A DNA stretch of 64,000 nt from Apodemus sylvaticus (lineage: Eukaryota > Chordata > Mammalia > Rodentia > Muridae): NCBI RefSeq assembly GCF_947179515.1, contig NC_067483.1, forward strand, positions 88,511,835 through 88,575,834, given 5' to 3'. The translations under genes were made by a program, and so were the position numbers. The notes under the pieces are model-generated. The model had not been told where the DNA came from and did no database searches. It saw only the letters and a list, made by a program, of their open reading frames with translations. Of the stretch, positions 55,819 to 64,000 are shown piece after piece; position 1 is the stretch's first letter; each line of letters starts with the position of its first letter.

Positions 55819-56028
55819 TCCTAACAGTGTGACCCATGGCTTACTCTAGTGTGCAGTCAATGTGCATTCTGTAGAAACCACTCTGTTCCTTTTCCTGGGC
55901 TTCTGACACTCACTCTATGCACAGCTCTCACTCAGCCTCATTACCACAGAGGAAACAGGCTGCTCTGTAGGGAACCGGGAGGTTAGCTTTCATGGGTGAC
56001 AAGTTAGGTGTGTGAAATGCACTCTGGG

Positions 56029-56067
56029 TGTGTGTGTGTGTATGTGTGTGTGTGTGTGTGTGTGTGA
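56029..56067. repeat. (TG)n microsatellite (copy C)
   Basis: A shorter version of 27847-27892. Confidence 0.93.
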
Positions 56068-57056
56068 ACAGTGAATATGGGACATCATATATACTAGGCA
56101 AGTGACATGCCAAGCTATTGTATCATTAAATAAGTGAATATTTAGTGCATTTTTAACTTCTAACATTTTCACACCAGGCAGGGTCATGAGAATATAAGCC
56201 TCTTGGGGCTGTTGCATTCACGCACAAGGCCAACCCAGTCAATAACTCCAGCATGACTTCCCCTCGATGAGAAGCTGCTGGCTACTGCTGGCTACTAAGG
56301 GAGGGGAAATCCTTTTTCTTTGGGGTGGCAGGTGATTCTAGATGACCACAGCCACGCACATGCAGACGACAGTACCCGCATGTTAGAGGTTAGAACAAGA
56401 ACATGCAAGGAACCCTGGGGAGTGGGAAGCTATCAAGATACATATGTATGTATATGTGTGTATGTATACATTAGTGTATTTATATATACTATATGCTATA
56501 TATAATGCATATAGGAAATAGTTGAAGAATAAATAAAACTACTTCATGTTTTACAAGAATAGAGCCCCACGTAAGTGAATATACAGTGCCTAGAACTGTC
56601 TGTAAAACTGAGCTACACCACCGCCATGATGTGGACATTTAATCTGATGGCCGTGAGCTCGGTCGTGTGTTGGCTGCGCACAGGGAGGAAAGTCGCTCCA
56701 CAGGACTGCTCTGCGGAGATGAGTGCAGCCCACTGTTGATGCTCACGTGAGCCTCTCCCTCCTCTTAATGAACGAATGTTCATGCTTTCTGCTGAGAGCT
56801 CTCCATCACGGGAACCTGGTCATGCATTGCCAGACCCTCTCTGCCCTCCAGACAGCACACTCTGAGGTGACCGTGAGGTCAGCCAGGATAAACACATAGC
56901 CAGAGCACGCTGTGATCACCGACGGTGAGACTTGTCATCACTGTCTTCAGTTCCTGGGGACACCAAGGGCCCAACACTTATTCTCTCCCAGCAATGGCGC
57001 ACAGAGAAGCAAAATCCTCTGGACTTCAGCCTTTATCACAGCGGAACCCCTTCCCT

Positions 57057-57332
57057 CAGCCTGAATGCTCTGTCCCTCGGCCTGACTGTCTCTCTGTCTC
57101 TCACCCTGATTGTCTCTGTCCCTCACCCTGACTGTCTCTCTGTCCCTCACCCCGACTGTCTCTGTCCCTCACCCTGACTGTCTCTCTGTCTCTCACCCTG
57201 ACTGTCTCTCTGTCTCTCACCCTGACTGTCTCTGTCCCTCACCCTGACTGTCTCTCTGTCTCTCACCCTGACTGTCTCTCTGTCTCTCACCCTGACTGTC
57301 TCTGTCCCTCACCCTGACTGTCTCTGTCCCCA
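57057..57332. repeat. Minisatellite abutting exon 4 (copy C), CACC-type units
   Basis: About half the length of the copy B array (28900-29490). Units end in CACC instead of CAGT/CGGT, so upstream CAG decoys are almost absent. Confidence 0.94.
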
Positions 57333-57333
57333 G

Positions 57334-57561
57334 GGCTGGACATCCACTTCATCCACGTCAAGCCTCCCCAGCCGCCCTCAGGCCGCACCCCAAAGCCCTT
57401 GCTGATGGTGCACGGCTGGCCCGGCTCCTTCTATGAGTTTTACAAGATCATCCCGCTGCTGACTGACCCCAAGACCCACGGCCTGAGTGATGAACATGTG
57501 TTTGAAGTCATCTGTCCCTCCATTCCTGGCTATGGCTTCTCACAGGCATCCAGCAAGAAAG
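57334..57561 (+). CDS. Ephx1: Ephx1 copy C exon 4
   Basis: Same bounds and length (228 nt) as in copy B. One silent difference is at Val130 (GTG to GTC). The HGWP loop is intact. Confidence 0.9.
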
Positions 57562-57800
57562 GTACAGGGTCCTGAAGGGGGCGCATCCACACTGCTCTGT
57601 CATCACAGAGCCTGCTGGGGGCAGCACCACCTTGAGCCCTATGCTGTGTGGCTCACAGGCCCACTGGTGGCTGCAGTGTCCTAAGGAAGGCAGAACCAGG
57701 CCCATTGTGCTGTGATCTGGGTCTTCCTTGGCACACCAACGCTCCTTCTGCTGGTCTCCTGTGAGCTACTGTCTCCTTAGCCTTGGGAAAGAAAGGTCTG

Positions 57801-57986
57801 TGCAGGGGCTGGAGAGACTCAGTGGTTAAGAGCACTGACTGCTCTTCAGAAACTCCTGAGTTCAGAGCCCAGAAACCAGATGGTGGCTCACAACCATCTA
57901 AGGAGACCTGATGCCCTCTTCTAGAGTGTCTGAAGACAGCTACAGTGTACTTACATACAATAAATAAACATTGGGGAAAAAAAAAA
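57801..57986 (+). mobile_element. B2 SINE (copy C)
   Basis: Counterpart of 29959-30140, with the same aaaggtctg target-site repeats. Confidence 0.9.
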
Positions 57987-58253
57987 GGTCTGGGTAATGT
58001 CCCAGGGTACTTAAGACCTATCCATGATCTCAGTTCAGTGCTCATAAGTTGTCACCTGCTCACTGAAGTCCAATGAAGCAGGCTCTGGAAGCAAGATGCT
58101 GACACCCCACTGCAGGCCCCTACTTGAGACTCAAGCACATTTATCTCCACGTGTTCTTCAGGACACATAGTCCTGGGTCAGGCAGCCCTGACTGTAAATG
58201 GGAGAAGGAAAAAATAGCGAGCAGCTCAGAATATTAAAAACGTGGCATCCCTG

Positions 58254-58424
58254 GGCTGCAGAGATGGCTCAGTGGTTAAGGGCATTGACTGCTCTTCCAG
58301 AGGTCAGGAGTTCAATCCCCAGCAACCACATGATGGCTCACAACCATCTGTAATGAGATCTGATGCCCTCTTCTGGTGTGTCTGAAGATGAAATGAATAA
58401 ATGAATGTTAAAAAAAAAAAAACC
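58254..58424 (+). mobile_element. B2 SINE (copy C), shortened
   Basis: Counterpart of 30413-30602. About 26 bases are missing between gtgtctgaaga and tgaaatgaataa. Confidence 0.9.
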
Positions 58425-58798
58425 CTTGCATGCCAAGGACAGCTGAGAAGACAACCTTATTTCTGACAGACACTGCTACTGTTCATCCATGACATAAATG
58501 CCGACGGTGGGAGGCTCATCTGGGTAGGCAAATCTGCACTGGGAATCCTGGCTGGCTGCCTCGACTTCCCCCGTTGACTCCTGCTGGGTGTTTGCAGGGT
58601 CCCTTTGCTGCTTGATTTCCCAGGGCGGTGCCTCCACGCACGTCTACAGGCTAATGTACACTTGTGATTTGATGATGTTTGCTATTTTATCTGTTGCTGC
58701 TGCTGTACTCAAGAAACTCATTGGAAGCCCAAAGTCCAGCAACTGCAGACCATTGTCCAGACCGTACAGAACACCATGTCTGTCCCCTTCACACTCAG

Positions 58799-58928
58799 GT
58801 TTAAATACCGTGGCCACCGCAAGGATCTTCTACAAGCTGATGTCACGACTGGGCTTCCAGAAATTCTACATTCAAGGCGGGGACTGGGGGTCCCTCATCT
58901 GCACCAACGTGGCCCAGTTGGTTCCCAA
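58799..58928 (+). CDS. Ephx1: Ephx1 copy C exon 5 (nucleophile Asp226)
   Basis: 130 nt, with GGDWGS intact. One silent difference at Cys232 (TGT to TGC). Confidence 0.9.
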
Positions 58929-59420
58929 GTGAGTTGGCATAGTCATACAGGCATGGCACCACCTCACCAGACTCTGTGGGTGGGTGGGATCTACACAGGA
59001 CACAGGACTGTACACCCCAGGCCCTCTTTAATAGTGTCTGAGACTTGGGGATCCCTTAGTGAGGTCCCCCAGGCCCAGATGCTTGTGGGCCCAGGACAGA
59101 AGAAACAGATCTTCCCCACTGGGCACGGGAGAGGGCATGCTGACCCCTGGGGTAGCTGTGGCGGCTTTCTGAAGCAGAGGAAGGGGACTATAGGAGTCTA
59201 TGTGGGACAAGGTGTAGAACAGCCCTGAAGACAAGAACACTCGAGAACTCTTTTCTCTTTCCCAACCACTTACCTCCAACTCAGTGGGTGCCCCAGAGGG
59301 ACAGGGCTGGAGGAGACTGCTTGGATTCTTCATTTCTGCAGCCTCTCCCTTGCCCTCCCTCTCCCCTCACCCCTGTCTCACAGCAGCCACGCCCACCTGT
59401 GCCCTTTCCTCTGCCCACAG

Positions 59421-59629
59421 CCACGTGAAAGGCCTGCACTTGAATGTGGCTTTCATTCCAAGCAGCATTTACCCCCTGACCCCTCTCCTGGGCCAGCGTT
59501 TTGGGAGATTTCTTGGCTACACAGAGAAGGATATCGAGCTCTTGTATCCCTATAAGGAGAAGGTTTTCTACAGCATCATGAGGGAGAGCGGCTACTTACA
59601 CATCCAGGCCACCAAGCCGGACACTGTGG
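59421..59629 (+). CDS. Ephx1: Ephx1 copy C exon 6
   Basis: 209 nt. Silent change at Leu246 and ATC to AGC giving Ile256Ser. Tyr299 is kept. Confidence 0.9.
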
Positions 59630-60419
59630 GTAAGCACGCCAGGTCAGTGTGGCCCAGAGGGAATCTCACTGTCCCTGAAAACACAGCTTGCAGCAAGAAA
59701 CCCCTGGACAAGGGAGCAGACATCTTTGTTTTCTGTACTGAGAAATGAACCCAGGGCATCACACTGCGTGACAAATGACCTGTCATTCACCACAGCTCTA
59801 GTTCCACATATGAGAGACAGAGGCTAGGGGAACCCCACAAGTTTTATTCTAGCCTAGTCTACACAGTGAGTTCCAAGCCATCCTGGGCTACATAGAAAGA
59901 CTCTTCATTTAGACAGTTGGGGTGGACGTGGAAAGAAAAAAAGAACAGAAACTACAAACTTTTTTTGTAATTTATAAAGAAAATTATAGATGATCAAGCA
60001 TACCATAGTTTGTTCAAAGGTTTTGAGCATACAAATTTGTTTTCTAGTGAATGCAAGACTCATTAACACCCAGGGTAACCAGGCCTGAAGGCTCACAGGG
60101 CCTCGTGCCTCAGGAAGGCCTAACCCAGCTGCTCTGAGGGCTGCAGCCAGAGGCTCCAGAAGGTCAAGGGCTGCCTGTGCGCCTTAGGCTGAGATCCTGT
60201 TTCAGAAGAGACAAACGTGTTGGGGAGGCAGCTGAGTGGGAGAGTCCTTACTTCAAACCTGTTAGGTTCCAAGGTCCAAGCCCCATTACAGATGAAAAAA
60301 ACTGCTGAAAAAATGTGTTTCTTCTTGTAGGGCAGAACCATTTGTACTGTGCTGGTTTTCTGTCGTTTACAGGCCTGTAAAGAAGGGGAAAGGCATGGCT
60401 AGGTGGGCCCACTCTAGTA

Positions 60420-60642
60420 CAGTGGGTCTCAGCCTTCCTAATACTGAGACCCTTTAAAACGGTTCCTCTTGATGTGAGTCCCCAACCATGAAATAATTTT
60501 TGTTGTTATTTCATAACTGTAATTTTACTATTGCTTTGAATCATGATGTAAATATCTGATATGCAGGATATCTGATATGTGACCTCTGTGAAAGGGTCAT
60601 TTGACCCTAAAAATGTCACGACCCCCATGTTGAGAACTGCTG
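60420..60642 (+). mobile_element. URR1-like hAT element (copy C)
   Basis: Counterpart of 32608-32830 with the same terminal inverted repeats. Confidence 0.82.
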
Positions 60643-61245
60643 CCCAAGAAGATACAAGGACTATCAGGTGTCCTCTGGATGTCCCCTGAGTCTACTCAGA
60701 GGACATCTGGGAGACAGTTTGCCCACTGTGGAGCCTCCCACAGTTCCCATGGCAGCTCCACACCCAAAGTGATCAGAATAGCACTTTATAAAGTAAGGGT
60801 TTCATTCCAGTTGTGAAGCAGATGTTCATCATGCTATGCCTGGAAATGTAAAAAAAAAAAAAAAATGCATAATAGAGCAGAGAGAAGTCAGTCTCCATCT
60901 CTCCTGCCTTGTACCTGCACTCTCAAAGAGAGCTTGCCAAGGTTGTCTCTTACCCACGTCACGTCCCAGACACAGTTGATGGCCTCTCTGAGGACCTGAG
61001 TGATCCCATCACTCTCCTTAACTAGGGCTCCCTGGGCACTGTGTTCTGTATGTATCCTTCAGGACTGAAGCCTACAGCATGGACTCTGTGTTCTTGCTCC
61101 TTTTGCTCACCACGACTCCTGTGGGGTTGCTGCTGTACTGTTACCCCTGCCATGATTTTTACTGCTGGTCCTGGTACCTAGAGCCTCATTGATCCTAAGC
61201 GTCCAGTGACCTCCCATTTCCCCTTCTGTCCCAATGACTGGTGTC

Positions 61246-61645
61246 TTAGTCAGGGTTTCTATTCCTGCACAAACATCATGACCAAGAAGCAAGTTGGGGA
61301 GGAAAGGGTTTATTGAGCTTACACTTCCACGTTGCAGTTCATCACTAAAGGAAGTCAGGACTGGAACTCAAGCAGGTCAGGAAGCAGGAGCTGATGCAGA
61401 GACCATGGAGGGATGTTTCTTACTGGCTTACATGTTACTTACATGGCTTGCTCAGCCTGCTCTCTTATAGAACTCAAGAGCACCAGCCCAGGGATGGTAC
61501 CACCCACAGGTGCCCTACCCACTTGATCACTAATAGAGAAAATGCCCCACAGCTGGATCTCATGGAGGTACTTCCTCAGCTGAAGCTCCTTTCTCTGTGA
61601 TAACTCCAGCCTGTGTCAAGTTGACACACAAAACTAGCCAGTACA
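61246..61645 (+). repeat. Rodent interspersed repeat Y (copy C)
   Basis: Counterpart of 33431-33826. A short block near 61429-61443 reads tacatgttacttacatggct instead of the usual gcttcccctggct text. Confidence 0.75.
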
Positions 61646-61921
61646 ACTGGAATTGTATTTTAACTCATGGACATATTAATATTTACTTGTATTGGTTTTC
61701 TCATTTTACATCAAGGCAGAGCCCATGTGGTCTGTGAATCCCATGAGATTGTATGGAATATAAATCGCCACTTGCTCTATGAGGCTATTCAGGCCAGGGC
61801 TCCAGATGTAGGGTGCACAGCTAGACCTGCTGCCTCTCTGTGGCACCCACACACCTTGGACCTGGAGTCACATACTCTCTGGGGCCAGGCTTGAATGCCT
61901 CCCTTGCTCCCTCCCCTCCAG

Positions 61922-62030
61922 GCTGCGCCCTGAATGACTCTCCCGTGGGCCTGGCTGCGTACATCTTAGAAAAGTTCTCCACATGGACCAAGTCAGAATT
62001 CCGTGACCTGGAGGATGGAGGCCTGGAGAG
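61922..62030 (+). CDS. Ephx1: Ephx1 copy C exon 7
   Basis: 109 nt, identical to copy B by eye, with gtgaga donor. Confidence 0.9.
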
Positions 62031-63394
62031 GTGAGAGCCCACCACCTTTCTGTCAGACCTGATCCCCAGGCTCTGCCTCTCGGCCTGACATTCTATCCCT
62101 GTCTCCAGGCACCCCACCGGCAGCCAGCAAGCTTCTTCAGGGCTCAGGAATGGGGAGGCAGACGCAAGACAGGGCCAGGGACTTGTTCAGCCTCCTACTT
62201 ACTGATGAGAAAAAATACATGTGCCAGGAAGTGCCCAAAGCAGCAAATGCCCTCTGTGTCAGAACAACTGAGCCCTGACACTTGGGCCCTATACAGCCCG
62301 TGAGCTCTGTGGAGAGCCATGGGAGGGGACAGAGCTGAGAGAGTGCATGGTGTGAGGGTGACTGCTGTGTCCTCTGACACAGTGCTGTGTCACAGGAGTT
62401 TAGCCTGATGCCAAGCTCCTTTTTGTCACTGTCACACTGAGGGGCAGAGACTGCAAGGCTTCTGGGTCAGGTGTCCACTCAGAGCCTGGATCCACAAAGG
62501 CAGCGCTTGGGTGAGAGAGTGTACGGAAGAGAGTTCCGTGTGGTCTGTTGGTCTGTGGTACATATCATAGAAATATGAGAAGCAGCATCTAAGGATCTCT
62601 GTCTACAGAGAAGAGACAGGAAAGGACAGAGGGACAGACAGATTAAGAGGACAGAGCCCAATAAGAGCCCCAGTCCTACAGGCCAAAGCAATGTGACCAG
62701 TTTCCGGGTGCAGGACTGAGAAGGGAGAGGAGAGGAGATGGGGGTGGGGAGGGCAGCATGTAGAAGAGGTAACCTTAGACCAGATAATTCAGTCAGCCCT
62801 GGGAAGAGGAGCTAACATGGCCAAGGAGGCAGATGTGGTAATTCACTGGCAGATCACAGTTCCTGTGGGGCAGAAAAACCTTGAAATCCTAGACCCAGAC
62901 ACAGTGGACACTGGTGTCTTCTAGACTAAGATGTTCTCAAGAAGGGTGGCAAGGGAGCTTGGGCTGTGGTAGACCCGCGGTCCTTCAGAACATAGGCAAT
63001 GTTGAGACCTTTGGAGGAGTCAGCAACTGGGATTGAAAGAGTCACCAGGGTTAGGAGGTCACATAGAGCTCACCACAGTTAGGACTCAGAGGACCATAGG
63101 CCTGAAACACTGATGTCAGCGAATGTCATAGAAGGGACGAGGGCATCTGCAGTGGCCAGCCTAAAGCCAAACACAGCGGCTCTTCTACAACAAAGACAGC
63201 TACAGGGGAAGGCTGGAGCTGTTCTCTGTGGAAGGCCACACCCCTGGGTGGCAGGTGTAAGTCATCAGTCCTTCTCTGGGCTCCCACATGTGAGAGCTAG
63301 GCATTGTCTGATGTGGTGACCCTGAAGGGGGCAGCCCTTTGTCCTTGACGGCCATAGCTTTCACTGAGTCTGGACATCCTGTGTGTTTTCCCAG

Positions 63395-63520
63395 GAAATT
63401 CTCCCTGCAAGATCTGCTGACTAACATCATGATCTACTGGACCACAGGAACCATTGTCTCCTCCCAGCGCTACTACAAGGAGAACATGGGCCAGGGCCTC
63501 ATGGTGCATAGACATGAGAG
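63395..63520 (+). CDS. Ephx1: Ephx1 copy C exon 8 (Tyr374)
   Basis: 126 nt. One silent change at Glu376 (GAA to GAG). Donor gttagc. Confidence 0.9.
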
Positions 63521-63933
63521 GTTAGCCTGGCTGAGCAGGGAGGGGGACGCTGGGGCTGGGGGCTGGGTACCATCTGTCCTTTAACTCGGGGAAGAATTGA
63601 TGGACACCAAACGTCCTGAGTATCCACTCCTTCAGGGTCCTGGCCTGTGTTCAGGCACTTTGGGATTCACAGGCCTATACAGAGACCCTCAGGGGAGAGC
63701 AAAGAGATAGCCCAGCAAGGTGTGCCTCAGTGGTTGCCCATGCCCTGCTGGGTGGCCCTCCCTGGCAGAGAAGGTCCCTAATGAATGAAAAGGAGGGAAT
63801 GTAATGGGAGGGTGTGGAAGCCCTTGACATTATGACTCCATAGGACCTAGCAGAGTCCTCCCCAGGCCCCGAGTCCTCTCTGGAAACAGGAGAACACAGC
63901 ACCTCAGCCTCCCCTCATCCCTCTTCTCCACAG

Positions 63934-64000
63934 GATGAAGGTCTTTGTGCCCACCGGCTTTTCTGCCTTCCCTTCCGAGATAATGCATACCCCAGAAAAG
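63934..64000 (+). CDS. Ephx1: Ephx1 copy C exon 9, cut by window end
   Basis: The first 67 nt match copies A and B, including the Glu404 codon. The remainder, with His431, residue 446 and the stop, lies outside the window. Confidence 0.9.

Larger units (their letters stand above)
36001..63803 (+). repeat. Tandem Ephx1 unit 2 (27.8 kb period)
   Basis: This is the second period of the array. It is colinear with unit 1 but lacks the equivalent of 17034-24631; the junction lies at 52943/52944. Other differences are mostly simple-repeat length changes, a missing L1 tail near 48.49 kb, and small indels such as about 24 extra bases near 40.0 kb. A third period starts at 63804. Confidence 0.93.
57334..64000 (+). 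pseudogene. Ephx1: Ephx1 copy C, 5'-deleted (exons 4-9 only)
   Basis: Exons 57334-57561, 58799-58928, 59421-59629, 61922-62030, 63395-63520 and 63934 to the window end keep canonical splice sites and open frames. Relative to copy B, exons 4-8 (802 nt) show five differences by eye: silent at Val130, Cys232, Leu246 and Glu376, and Ile256Ser. Exons 2 and 3 are deleted, removing residues 1-121 with the start codon, anchor and most of the N-terminal domain. If exon 1 were joined to exon 4, the first in-frame ATG would be Met146, just before HGWP; such a product would keep Asp226, Glu404 and presumably His431 but is unlikely to fold. The high conservation may reflect recency, gene conversion, or use in a fusion transcript. 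Confidence 0.85.

Noticed and set aside
52944..57333. Relocated or degenerate exons 2 and 3 in copy C
   Set aside because: I looked for the anchor, DGWWGPG, DLHQRID and NEFDWRKQ texts in this interval and found none; the sequence is colinear with copy B intron 3.

Overview
This is mammalian nuclear DNA from a rodent, most likely a murine (mouse/rat-type) species. It contains B1 and B2 SINEs, a 5'-truncated L1 tail, a URR1-type hAT element and many long microsatellites. The only gene recognised is microsomal epoxide hydrolase, Ephx1, with all introns bounded by GT/AG. I recognise the protein by its HGWP oxyanion loop, its GGDWGS nucleophile elbow and a C-terminal catalytic half that places Asp226, Glu404 and His431 at the family's usual residue numbers.

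The window lies wholly inside a tandem array of Ephx1 units. Bases 1-36000 form one period and 36001-63803 the next, and a third begins at 63804. Homology runs end to end, so neither array edge is visible. Copy A contributes only its last exon (129-333). Copy B (promoter about 14.54 kb, coding exons 22423-36334) is complete: eight coding exons sum to 1371 nt, giving 456 codons plus a stop. Copy C (promoter about 50.43 kb, exons 4-9 from 57334 to beyond the window end) lacks a 7,598-bp block present in copy B (17034-24631). That block holds coding exons 2 and 3, so copy C has lost the start codon, the membrane anchor and the N-terminal domain. Its exons 4-8 are nonetheless open and nearly identical to copy B.

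Layout of copy B's unit: the tail of copy A (0-0.55 kb); about 14 kb of spacer with SINEs, a degenerate endogenous retroviral fragment, an inverted pair of an unclassified repeat and microsatellites; a GC-box promoter with a noncoding first exon (14.5-14.8 kb); a 7.6-kb intron 1 with an approximately 830-bp polypurine tract; then exons 2-9 over 14 kb, with three minisatellites in introns 2 and 3. Copy C's unit repeats this order without the deleted block and with many microsatellite length changes.

What the array does is inference. Copy B looks able to encode a working enzyme but carries two unusual residues (Cys2, Cys446). Copy C is best called a 5'-deleted pseudogene unless it is transcribed in fusion with upstream exons. 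Points most worth checking are the 7.6-kb deletion, the minisatellite that forms the exon 4 splice acceptor region, the CCAAT difference between the two promoters, and the post-duplication L1 insertion.
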